Assembly: GCF_022829295.1 (NCBI RefSeq)
Contig: NZ_JAKSYH010000049.1
Location: forward strand, 62,001 to 126,000
DNA: 64,000 nt
Reading direction: 5' to 3'
Source: Methylobacterium sp. J-088
Lineage (GTDB): Bacteria; Pseudomonadota; Alphaproteobacteria; Rhizobiales; Beijerinckiaceae
The notes under the pieces are model-generated. The model was given only the letters and a program-made list of their open reading frames with translations. It was not told where the DNA came from and made no database searches. The position numbers and the translations under genes are program-made. This document shows, in pieces, positions 42,119 to 50,112 of the stretch (positions are counted from its first letter, which is position 1; each line of letters opens with the position of its first letter).

Positions 42119-43507
42119 GTGAGTCTGACCCCCGATCCCGTCCCGCGCCCGACCGGCGCGCCCTACGATCCGACCTACGACCCGCTGACCGACGCCACCC
42201 CGGGGACGGACCGCGCCTACGCGCCGACCTACTGGGTGGCCACCGCAGGCCCGCCGCCGGCCGATGACGGCCCGATCACGGGGGACGTCGATGCGGACGT
42301 GGTGATCGTCGGCTCGGGCTTCACCGGCCTGTCCTGCGCCCTCAGCCTCGCCCGCGATCACGGCATCAAGGCTACCGTCTTGGAGGCCAACCGGGTCGCC
42401 TGGGGCTGCAGTACCCGCAACGGCGGCCAGGGTCAGAACGCTTCGGGCCGGCTCAGCCGCTCGCAATGGATCGCCCGCTACGGCCGCGAGACCGCGCTCC
42501 GCCTCCACGCCGAGATCCTAGAGGGCTTCAAGTATTTCACCGGCCTCGTGCGCGAGTTCGATCCCGATCCGCAGCCCGGCGGCCACATCTACGTCGCCCA
42601 TCGGTCCCGAACCTTGGCCAAGCTTTCGGCCGAGTCCGAGGTCGCCAACTCGGTCTTCGGCTACCGCACCCGGATGCTGGGCGCGGACGAGCTGCGGCGC
42701 GACTGGATGGACGAGGCCGGGGCGGTCGGCGCGCTCCACGAACCGCTTGGGATCGGCATCCATCCGGGCAAGTTCGCCTTCGGTTACCTCCGGGCCGCAC
42801 GGGCGGCCGGGGCCAAGGTCCACCCTTCCAGTCCGGTGCTCGGGATCGATCGCGACGGCGGCGGCTTCCGGGTGCGGACGCCCCACGGGACCGTGCGGGC
42901 CCGCGCGGTCGCGATCGCCACGGGCGGCTATACCAGCCAGGGGCTGCACCCGCGCCTGCGCAGCCGGATCATGCCGATCCTGTCGAATTCTCTGGTCACG
43001 CGGCCGCTCACCGCCGACGAGATCGCCGCGACGCTGCGCACGACGACCTTCGTCACCGACACGCGCACCCTGCGGTTCTATTACCGCCGGCTGCCGGACG
43101 GCCGGGTGCAGATCGGCAGCCGCAGCGCGATCACCGGCGCGGACGCGACCCATCCACGCCACCTGCGCCTGCTGGTGGACGGCCTGCACCAGAAATTCCC
43201 GGTCCTCGAAGGCATCGGGATCGACTATTCGTGGTGGGGCTGGGTCGATGTCAGCCACGACATGATGCCCCGCATCGTCCAGCCCGAACCGGGCGAGCCC
43301 CTGTTCTATGCCATGGGCTACGGCGGCAACGGCGTCGCGTTCTCGGCCCAGGCCGGCCGCCGGCTCGCTGGGCTGGTCGCTGGGCGCAGGCCCGCGGGCC
43401 TGCCGATCTTCGAGGGAGCGCTCCCGGGCCACCCCTTCGCCCCGTTCCGGCGCATCGGGCAGCGGATGCTGTATCGCTGGTACCATCACCGCGACGAGGC
43501 GGCCTGA
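42119..43507 (+). CDS. FAD-dependent amine oxidoreductase (DadA/PuuB family), candidate taurine dehydrogenase large subunit
   Basis: Flavoenzyme of 462 residues of the DAO family. FAD motif VVIVGSGFTGLSCALSLARD is preceded by an 60-residue N-terminal leader typical of PuuB/TauY-like proteins; CSTRNGGQGQNASGRLSRSQ is the family's (S)xRNGG block, and YSWWGWVDVSHDMMPRI plus YGGNGVAFSAQAGRRLAGL the C-terminal FAD contacts. Start is GTG 42119 after GAGGGAGG. It would oxidise a primary amine to an aldehyde and ammonia, feeding the aldehyde dehydrogenase of the divergent operon. Relatives also act on gamma-glutamylputrescine. Confidence 0.82.
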   Translation: MSLTPDPVPRPTGAPYDPTYDPLTDATPGTDRAYAPTYWVATAGPPPADDGPITGDVDADVVIVGSGFTGLSCALSLARDHGIKATVLEANRVAWGCSTRNGGQGQNASGRLSRSQWIARYGRETALRLHAEILEGFKYFTGLVREFDPDPQPGGHIYVAHRSRTLAKLSAESEVANSVFGYRTRMLGADELRRDWMDEAGAVGALHEPLGIGIHPGKFAFGYLRAARAAGAKVHPSSPVLGIDRDGGGFRVRTPHGTVRARAVAIATGGYTSQGLHPRLRSRIMPILSNSLVTRPLTADEIAATLRTTTFVTDTRTLRFYYRRLPDGRVQIGSRSAITGADATHPRHLRLLVDGLHQKFPVLEGIGIDYSWWGWVDVSHDMMPRIVQPEPGEPLFYAMGYGGNGVAFSAQAGRRLAGLVAGRRPAGLPIFEGALPGHPFAPFRRIGQRMLYRWYHHRDEAA

Positions 43508-43527
43508 ACCGGCCGCCGCCGGCGGAC

Positions 43528-43567
43528 ACGAAGAGGCCGTCCCGTGCGTTCGGGGCGGCCTCTTCGT
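43528..43567. terminator. hairpin between two convergent operons, bidirectional terminator
   Basis: ACGAAGAGGCCG (43528-43539) pairs perfectly with CGGCCTCTTCGT (43556-43567) around a 16-base loop that can extend the stem by CCC/GGG. Lies between the FAD oxidoreductase end and the DppF-like gene end, so serves both. No long T-run follows on either strand. Confidence 0.75.
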
Positions 43568-43591
43568 ATGGAGGTGGAGGACCGCGTGGCG

Positions 43592-44614
43592 TCAGGCGGC
43601 CTGGGCCCGGTCGAAATTCGGTACCTCGATCTCGCCGACCCGGTGACAGGCGACGTAGTGGCCCGGGCCGGTCGCCAGCAGGGTAGGATCCTCGGCACGG
43701 CAGCGCTCGACCGCGAACGGGCACCGCCCGGCGAAGCGGCAGCCGGCGGGCGGATCGATCGGGCTCGGCGGCTCGCCGCGCACGAGGTAGCGCGCCTTCA
43801 GGGCGTCCCGCGCGGGACCGGCCGGCACCGCCGCCGAGATCAGCGACCAGCTGTAGGGATGGCGCGGAGCGGAGAAGAATGTCCGCGTCGGCGCCTGCTC
43901 GACGATGCGGCCGAGATACATCACCGCGACCTCGTCGCAGAGGTGCTGCACGACGCCGAGGTCGTGCGAGATGAAGATGTAGGCGAGGCCGCGCTCGGCC
44001 TGGAGCTTGGCCAGGAGGTTGAGGATCTGCGCTTGGATCGCGACGTCGAGGGCCGACACCGCCTCGTCGCAGACAATGATGTCGGGCTCGGTCGCCAGCG
44101 CCCGGGCGATGCACAGGCGCTGGCGCTGCCCGCCCGAGAACTGGTGCGGGAACAGGCTCCGGGCCTCGGAGGGCAGGCCCACCGCGGCGAACAGCCCGTC
44201 GAGCCGCGCCGCCGCCCGCCTGCGCGAGAGCCCCTCCAGCAGCCGCAGCGGCTCGGCCACGAGATCCCCGGCGCAGCGCCGGGGATCGAGGGAGGCGAAC
44301 GGGTCCTGAAACACCATCTGGATGTGGCGCCGCGCCTGCCGGAGCCGGGCGCCCCGGAGGCCGAGGATGTCGTCGCCGCGCAGGACCACCTGACCCGCGG
44401 TCGCCGGGACGAGGCGCATGATCCCCTGCGCCGTGGTCGACTTGCCGGAGCCGGATTCCCCGACGATGCCGAAGCTGGCGCCCCGGCGCACGACGAAGCT
44501 CACGCCATCGACCGCGTGGACGCGCCCGCCCCCCGGGACCGGGAAGTGGACCTTCAGATCGTTGACCTGCAGCAGGTCCGCCCCGGTCGGGAATGATGCG
44601 GCGTTCGTCGTCAT
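43592..44614 (-). CDS. dipeptide/oligopeptide-type ABC ATPase (DppF-like)
   Basis: ATPase of 340 residues: VGESGSGKSTTAQGIMRLVP (Walker A), QMVFQDPFASLDPR (Q-loop), PHQFSGGQRQRLCIARALAT (signature), IIVCDEAVSALDVAIQAQIL (Walker B) and the C-terminal oligo_HPY region GEPPSPIDPPAGCRFAGRCP with Cys residues. It is the last gene of a seven-gene operon and overlaps DppD-like by 4 bases. Confidence 0.9.
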   Translation of the reverse strand: MTTNAASFPTGADLLQVNDLKVHFPVPGGGRVHAVDGVSFVVRRGASFGIVGESGSGKSTTAQGIMRLVPATAGQVVLRGDDILGLRGARLRQARRHIQMVFQDPFASLDPRRCAGDLVAEPLRLLEGLSRRRAAARLDGLFAAVGLPSEARSLFPHQFSGGQRQRLCIARALATEPDIIVCDEAVSALDVAIQAQILNLLAKLQAERGLAYIFISHDLGVVQHLCDEVAVMYLGRIVEQAPTRTFFSAPRHPYSWSLISAAVPAGPARDALKARYLVRGEPPSPIDPPAGCRFAGRCPFAVERCRAEDPTLLATGPGHYVACHRVGEIEVPNFDRAQAA

Positions 44615-45606
44615 GCGGCGCGGGTCTCCGGATGCCAGCAGGCCACCGCCCGGGACGGGCCAGCCTCGGCCAGGGGCGGCTGGAGATTGTCCAGGCAGAT
44701 GGCATCGGCCCGGCCGCAGCGGTCCGCGAAGGCGCAGATCGCCGGTCGCCGGCCGAGCGGCGGAACGAGGCCCGGGATCTCACGCAGCGGCCCCGTCCCC
44801 GCATCGGCCGCCGCGCCGAGGCGCAGATGCGGCGTGCAGCCCATTAGCCCCCGCGTGTAGGGATGCTGCGGCGCGCGCATCACCGACCGGGTGTCGCCCT
44901 GCTCGATACAGCGCCCGGCGTAGAGCACCGCCACGGTGTCGGCGATGTCGGCCACCGCGCCGAGGTCGTGGGTGATCAGCACGATGGCGGTGCCCATCTC
45001 GTCCTGCAGGGCCTTCAGCAGGTCGAAGACCTGCGCCTGGACGGTCACGTCGAGCGCCGTTGTGGGCTCGTCGGCGATCAGGAGCTTGGGCCGACAGGCC
45101 AGCGCCATGGCGATCATCACCCGCTGGCGCATGCCGCCGGAGAGTTCGTGCGGGTAGGCATGCAGGCGCCGTTCGGCCGCGGGGATCTGCACGGCCCTGA
45201 GCATCGCCAGCGCCCGCTCCAGCGCGGCGCGGCGCCCGAGCCGCTGGTGGAGCCGCAGCGCCTCGGCGATCTGGTCGCCCACCGTGTAGACTGGATTCAG
45301 GGCCGTCATCGGCTCCTGGAAGATCATCGACAGGGCGCTGCCGCGCAGGGCCCGCAGCCGGGCCGGCTTGGCGGTTGCGATATCCTCCCCGGCGAGCCGG
45401 ATCCGGCCGCCGGCCCGGGCGAAGCCCTCCGGCAGCAGACCCATGATGGCCAGCGCCGTCATGCTCTTGCCGCAACCGGATTCGCCGACGAGCGCGACGG
45501 TGCGGCCGGCCTCGACGGAAAAGCTCAGCCGCTCCAGGACCGGCACGGGGCCGTCCGTCTGCGTCAGGGTGACGGTCAGATCCTCGACGGCGAGAACGGG
45601 GGCCAT
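44611..45606 (-). CDS. dipeptide/oligopeptide-type ABC ATPase (DppD-like)
   Basis: ATPase of 331 residues: [80 protein letters not shown] and [21 protein letters not shown]-terminal oligo_HPY domain includes [17 protein letters not shown]. Pairs with the downstream DppF-like ATPase; 4 bases after the DppC-like permease. Confidence 0.9.
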   Translation of the reverse strand: MAPVLAVEDLTVTLTQTDGPVPVLERLSFSVEAGRTVALVGESGCGKSMTALAIMGLLPEGFARAGGRIRLAGEDIATAKPARLRALRGSALSMIFQEPMTALNPVYTVGDQIAEALRLHQRLGRRAALERALAMLRAVQIPAAERRLHAYPHELSGGMRQRVMIAMALACRPKLLIADEPTTALDVTVQAQVFDLLKALQDEMGTAIVLITHDLGAVADIADTVAVLYAGRCIEQGDTRSVMRAPQHPYTRGLMGCTPHLRLGAAADAGTGPLREIPGLVPPLGRRPAICAFADRCGRADAICLDNLQPPLAEAGPSRAVACWHPETRAA

Positions 45607-45609
45607 CGC

Positions 45610-46533
45610 TCAGCTCCGCTTGCGCAGGCGCGGATTGACCGCGTCGTTGACCGCGTCGCCCACGAGGCTGACCCCGAGGACCGCGAGGAAGATCGCCGCC
45701 CCGGGCAGCAGCACGGTCCACCACGCCTCCAGGGCGTAGGCGCGGTTCTGGCCGATCATCAGCCCCCAGCTCATCACGTTGGGGTCGCCCAGCCCGAGGA
45801 AGCTCAGGGCGCCCTCGAACAGCACGGCGGTGCCGATCGCCAGCGTCGCGGAGACCACGATCGGCGGCGCGGCGTTCGGCAGGATCACCCGGCCGATCAG
45901 GTAGAGCGGTCCGGCGCCGGCCGCCCGGGCCGCTTTGACGAAGTCGAGACCGCGCAGGCGCAGGAACTCGGCCCGGGTCAAACGGGCCGTGGGCGGCCAG
46001 GACACGATGCCGATCGCGATCGTGGTGATAGCGATCCTTTGGCCGAACAGGGTGACCAGAACCATCGCGAACAGCAGGGTCGGCAGCACCTGGAAGAACT
46101 CGGTGACCTTCATCAGCGCCGCGTCGACCCGGCCGCCGAAGAAGCCTGCGAGCGCCCCGAAGGTCACGCCGATCACCACGGTGATGAGGGCCGCCGAGAA
46201 CCCGACCAGCAGGGTCGCGCGGCCGCCCTGGAGCAGAGCTGCGAGGATATCCTGGCCGAGGTAATCGGTACCCAGCACCGGGTCGCCCCCGGGGGGCTGG
46301 AACGGGGCGCCGACGATCTCGAACGGGTCGACCCCGTAGAGGTGCGGGCCCGCCAGCGCGGCGAACAGGAGGCCGATCAGGATGACGGAGCCCAGGAGCC
46401 CGCTCGGGTTGCGCAGGAACAGGCGCAGGGCGGCAAGGCCGGGATTCGCCGCGGGACGCGGCATCGGGACCGCCGCCTCGGAACGCATCGGCTCGGGCCG
46501 CACCGCCGGCTCGGCCGCGACGAGGGCGCTCAT
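45610..46533 (-). CDS. dipeptide/oligopeptide-type ABC permease (DppC-like)
   Basis: Permease of 307 residues. N-terminal OppC_N segment (LRLFLRNPSGLLGSVILIGL), HVLGTDYLGQD-like GTDYLGQDILAALLQGGRAT, ARAAGAGPLYLIGRVILPNA as EAA loop, and WWTVLLPGAAIFLAVLGVSL at the end. Overlaps the DppB-like gene by 4 bases. Confidence 0.9.
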   Translation of the reverse strand: MSALVAAEPAVRPEPMRSEAAVPMPRPAANPGLAALRLFLRNPSGLLGSVILIGLLFAALAGPHLYGVDPFEIVGAPFQPPGGDPVLGTDYLGQDILAALLQGGRATLLVGFSAALITVVIGVTFGALAGFFGGRVDAALMKVTEFFQVLPTLLFAMVLVTLFGQRIAITTIAIGIVSWPPTARLTRAEFLRLRGLDFVKAARAAGAGPLYLIGRVILPNAAPPIVVSATLAIGTAVLFEGALSFLGLGDPNVMSWGLMIGQNRAYALEAWWTVLLPGAAIFLAVLGVSLVGDAVNDAVNPRLRKRS

Positions 46534-47513
46534 GCCGGCCTCCCGGCGCGGATCCGCGGGTCGATCAGGCGATAGAGGAGGTCGGTGACGAGGTTCGCCG
46601 CGATGACCAGCAGCGCCGAGCAGAACAGGATCCCGAGCAGCGTCGGGTAGTCGCGCCGCAGGATCGAGTCGAAGGTCAGCCGGCCGAGCCCCGGCCACGC
46701 GAACACGGTCTCCACCAGGATCGCCCCGGCGAAGAGCTGACCGAACTGGAGCCCGACCATGGTGACGAGGGGGATCAGCGCGTTGCGCAGCGCGTGCTTG
46801 CCGATCACGATCCGCTCCGGCAGGCCCTTGGCCCGGGCGGTCCGGACGTAGTCGGCGTTGAGCGCGTCGATCATGCTGGCGCGCATCAGGCGGCTGTACT
46901 GCGCGACGTAGACGATGCCGAGGGTCAGCGCCGGCAGGACCAGGTGCTGGGCGACGTCGAGACCGTAGGCGAGGCCGTGGCGCGGGGTGGCCACGTCCTC
47001 CATCCCGGCGACCGGGAGCACCGGCCACAGGGAGGCGAACACGACCAGCAGCATCAGGCCGGTCCAGAACACCGGCGCGGCGTTGCCGGCGATCGCCACC
47101 AGGGAGACCGCGTGACTGAGGAGGCCGTTCGGTTTGCGGGCGCCCAGGATCCCGAGGCCGGCGCCGGTGAGCACCGCGAAGCCGAGGGACGACAGGACCA
47201 GCACGGCGGTGGCCGGCAGCCGCCCGAGGATGAGGCGCGAGACCGGCTCGTTGAAGAAGAACGAGTAGCCGAGATCGCCCCGCGCGACCTTGCCGACATA
47301 GGTCGCGAGCTGCTCGGGCAGGCTGCGGTCGAGGCCGTAGCGCGTGCGGATCTCGGCCATGATCTCCGGCGAGGCACCGCCCATCTCCCCGGCGATGACC
47401 TGCGCCGGATCACCTGGCGCCGCCTGGATCAGCAGGAAGTTCAGTACCACCACGGCGAGCAGCAGGCCGACGGCGTTCGCTGCCGTCGCGCCGAGCCTGC
47501 GCAGGCCCGTCAT
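46530..47513 (-). CDS. dipeptide/oligopeptide-type ABC permease (DppB-like)
   Basis: Permease of 327 residues. LLIQAAPGDPAQVIAGEMGG near the N-terminus, RYGLDRSLPEQLATYVGKVA and GDLGYSFFFNEPVSRLILGR in the periplasmic region, ARAKGLPERIVIGKHALRNA as coupling loop and VFAWPGLGRLTFDSILRRDY near the end are hallmarks of DppB/OppB. Overlaps the binding protein gene by 4 bases and DppC by 4. Confidence 0.9.
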   Translation of the reverse strand: MTGLRRLGATAANAVGLLLAVVVLNFLLIQAAPGDPAQVIAGEMGGASPEIMAEIRTRYGLDRSLPEQLATYVGKVARGDLGYSFFFNEPVSRLILGRLPATAVLVLSSLGFAVLTGAGLGILGARKPNGLLSHAVSLVAIAGNAAPVFWTGLMLLVVFASLWPVLPVAGMEDVATPRHGLAYGLDVAQHLVLPALTLGIVYVAQYSRLMRASMIDALNADYVRTARAKGLPERIVIGKHALRNALIPLVTMVGLQFGQLFAGAILVETVFAWPGLGRLTFDSILRRDYPTLLGILFCSALLVIAANLVTDLLYRLIDPRIRAGRPA

Positions 47514-49129
47514 CGCTCGGCTCCGGCGGCGCCCTGCGCCCAGGCGACCTCGTCGAGGGGCGAGAGCGGCCCCCAGATCGACAGGGGCAGGTTCGTCAGG
47601 CGCTTGTCGTAGACCGCCTTGTAGGGGGTGAGGTTGAGATAGGCGATCGGCGCCTCGGACACGACTATCTTTTGGAACTCGTCGTAGAGCGCCTTGCGCT
47701 TCTGCAGGTCTGTCTCGACCGCGGCGGCGTTCAGCAGTTCGTCGACCTTCGGGTTCTTGTACTGCTGGGTATTCGACCAGATCACACCCTTGCGGATATT
47801 GGTCGACAGGTAGGTCCGCGCCACGCCGATCACCGGGTCGCCCCAGTTGAAGACGTTGTCCATGGTCAGGTCGAAATCGAAGTTGGAGACGCGCTGCGCC
47901 CAGGTTGGGAAGTCCGGCGCAGCGCGGACCTGGAGGGCGATGCTGATCCGCTTGAGGCCGGCCCGCAGGTACTCGGCGACGTTGCGCTGCTGATCGTTGT
48001 CGTTGGGGATGTAGTCGATGGTGAGCTGGAACCGCGTGCCATCCGGCCCCTTCTTCAGGCCGGCCTCGTCGAGCAGGGCGTCCGCCTCGGCGATGTCGAG
48101 CTTGTAGAGGTCGACGGCCGGCTCGTAGAACGGCGAGCCCGGCACGATCGGGCCGGTGGCCGCCTTCGCGACGCCGCCGAGCAGCTTGCCGGTGATGAAG
48201 TCGCGGTTGGCCGCCAGCGCGATGGCCCGACGGACGCGCACGTCGTCGAGGGGCTTCTTCCCGCAGTTGAAGGCCAGCCAGTTGATCGGGCCGATCCCCT
48301 CGAAGCCGCGATCCGTCACGGTCAGGGTCGGCGCCTTGGCGAGTCGCTCGATGTCGCGCACCGAGGAGAGGAACGGCAGCATGCCGATCTCGCGCCGCTC
48401 GGTGGCGATGACGAGGCTGTTCTGGTCCGGCAGGATCCGGTAGACGAGCCGCGCCAACCTGGGCCGCCCGGGGATGAAGAACCGGTCGAATCGCTCGAGC
48501 TGGATCGACTCGCCCTGCTTGTACTCCACGAACTTGAACGGGCCGGAGCCGACGGGCTTCAGGTTGGCCGGGTGGGTCTTGATGTCCTGGCCGTCGCCGT
48601 AGACGTGCTTGGGCAGGATCGGCATCAGGCCGGGCGACATGGCCAGCAGCAGCGCCGGGTGCGGGCGCGCGAGCCGGATGATGACCGTGTGGGCATCGGG
48701 GGTCTCGACCGTCGAGACCGGCTCCAGCATGGTCTGGAACGGATGGTTGGCCTTGATCACCCCGATCGAGAAGGCGACATCCTCGGCGGTCAGCGGGTGG
48801 CCGTCGTGGAAGACGGCGTCCTCCACGAGGTGGAGCGTCACGCTGAGGTTGTCGGGGGCGACGACCCAGGATTTCGCCAGGTAGGGTTGCGGGTTCCACT
48901 GGTCGTCGTAGCGCAGCGGGCTCGCGAAGATCTGCGTCGACACCATCCCAGTGGCGATGCCGGACTGCACGGCGCCGTTGAAGTGGCGCGGCACTTGGCT
49001 GGTGCCGATCACCAGCGGCGCGGCCGCGTCGTCGGCCAGCGCCTTCGGCAGGTCGAGGATCGGGGTCGTCAGGGGTGCGGCGAGGACCGAGAGGCCGGCG
49101 CCGAGGAGCGTGCGTTTGGTCAGGCGCAT
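47510..49129 (-). CDS. dipeptide/oligopeptide-type ABC substrate-binding protein (SBP family 5)
   Basis: Periplasmic protein of 539 residues. N-terminus MRLTKRTLLGAGLSVLAAP is a Tat- or Sec-like signal. SVTLHLVEDAVFHDGHPLTA, VGSGPFKFVEYKQGESIQLE, VRVRRAIALAANRDFITGKL and FDLTMDNVFNWGDPVIGVAR mark the SBP_bac_5 fold. It overlaps the COG0523 GTPase by 10 bases. Substrate presumably the compound cleaved by the operon's amidohydrolase; a peptide or amide is possible. Confidence 0.9.
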   Translation of the reverse strand: MRLTKRTLLGAGLSVLAAPLTTPILDLPKALADDAAAPLVIGTSQVPRHFNGAVQSGIATGMVSTQIFASPLRYDDQWNPQPYLAKSWVVAPDNLSVTLHLVEDAVFHDGHPLTAEDVAFSIGVIKANHPFQTMLEPVSTVETPDAHTVIIRLARPHPALLLAMSPGLMPILPKHVYGDGQDIKTHPANLKPVGSGPFKFVEYKQGESIQLERFDRFFIPGRPRLARLVYRILPDQNSLVIATERREIGMLPFLSSVRDIERLAKAPTLTVTDRGFEGIGPINWLAFNCGKKPLDDVRVRRAIALAANRDFITGKLLGGVAKAATGPIVPGSPFYEPAVDLYKLDIAEADALLDEAGLKKGPDGTRFQLTIDYIPNDNDQQRNVAEYLRAGLKRISIALQVRAAPDFPTWAQRVSNFDFDLTMDNVFNWGDPVIGVARTYLSTNIRKGVIWSNTQQYKNPKVDELLNAAAVETDLQKRKALYDEFQKIVVSEAPIAYLNLTPYKAVYDKRLTNLPLSIWGPLSPLDEVAWAQGAAGAER

Positions 49130-50112
49130 CGGGTTCGGTCTCCGTGTGGGGTGTGCGGGTGTCGCATCGCGGCGTCGAGGAGGCCGGCGAGCGTCGGGCC
49201 GGCTTCGGGATCGGTCGCCGCGATGCCGACGAGTTCGGCTTCGTCCGGCGCAGGCTCGGGCAGCGGCGACAGGCTCCAGCGGCGCCCGACCATCTGCAGC
49301 AGGTGCATCCCGGGCCTGTCGGCCAGACCGAGGCGACCCTTCAGCCGCAGGAGTGCGGCCGGCATGCCGGCGAGCGCGCGTTCGAGCGCGGCGCGGTCGA
49401 ACGCGCCCGCGCGCCGGTAGAGCAGGCGCTGGAAGGCCTCCTCGTGCGGCACCGCCTCGGCCCGCAGCCGGGTCGATCCCCGCCGGGCCCGGTCCGGACC
49501 TGCGCCGCCGAGATCGAAGACAGAAGCGGGCAGCGCGGCCGCCACGGTCTCGATGACCGGGACGCCGGGCGCGAGGGCGGCGAGCGTATCCCGGGCTACC
49601 GCGCGACCCGCTTCGTCCACGAGGTCGCGCTTGTTGAGAACGAGGAGGTCGGCCGCGCGGATCTGGCGGGCGAGGGTATCGCCCAGGCGCGGGTCGGCGG
49701 CGAGGCCCGGCAGGCGCTCGGCATCCGCCAGCACGACGACGCCGCGCAGGACGAGGCTGGGCTCCACCAGGGCGATCTCCGCGATGGCGCCCGGATCGCC
49801 GACGCCGCTCGCCTCGATGACGATGTGGTCGAAGGGTTCGGGCTCCGCGAGGACGCGCATCAGCGTGTCGAGGAAGCCGTCGGCGAGGCTGCAGCAGACG
49901 CAGCCGTTGGTCAGCCGCAGGGTCTGCCCATCATGGTTCTGGATCAGGCCCGCATCGACGTTGATCGCGCCGAAATCGTTGACCAGCACCGCGTAGCGGC
50001 CCTGCGACCCGGCGAGCAGCCGGTTCAGCAGCGTCGTCTTGCCGGCCCCGAGGAAGCCGCCAACGACCGTGAGCGGGCAGCGCGTCGCGGGCGGGGGAAG
50101 CCCGCGCCTCAT
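49120..50112 (-). CDS. COG0523 (CobW/YjiA) GTPase, metallochaperone
   Basis: G3E-family P-loop GTPase of 330 residues: Walker A VVGGFLGAGKTTLLNRLLAG, metal-binding CxCC in LTNGCVCCSLADGFLDTLMR, HIVIEASGVGDPGAIAEIAL and the base-recognition LVLNKRDLVDEAGRAVARD. C-terminal CobW_C (GMPAALLRLKGRLGLADRP). COG0523 proteins deliver zinc, cobalt or other metals to enzymes. It overlaps both neighbours and lies right after a metal-dependent amidohydrolase, so that enzyme is the probable client. Confidence 0.9.
   Translation of the reverse strand: MRRGLPPPATRCPLTVVGGFLGAGKTTLLNRLLAGSQGRYAVLVNDFGAINVDAGLIQNHDGQTLRLTNGCVCCSLADGFLDTLMRVLAEPEPFDHIVIEASGVGDPGAIAEIALVEPSLVLRGVVVLADAERLPGLAADPRLGDTLARQIRAADLLVLNKRDLVDEAGRAVARDTLAALAPGVPVIETVAAALPASVFDLGGAGPDRARRGSTRLRAEAVPHEEAFQRLLYRRAGAFDRAALERALAGMPAALLRLKGRLGLADRPGMHLLQMVGRRWSLSPLPEPAPDEAELVGIAATDPEAGPTLAGLLDAAMRHPHTPHGDRTRCA

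Noticed and set aside
34881..43507. Complete taurine dissimilation via Xsc
   Set aside because: No thiamine-diphosphate sulfoacetaldehyde acetyltransferase (xsc) or phosphotransacetylase gene is seen; the gene set fits nitrogen assimilation with sulfonate export better.
44863..46575. Long + strand open frame across DppD and DppC
   Set aside because: Antisense shadow of two clear ABC transporter genes, low-complexity translation.
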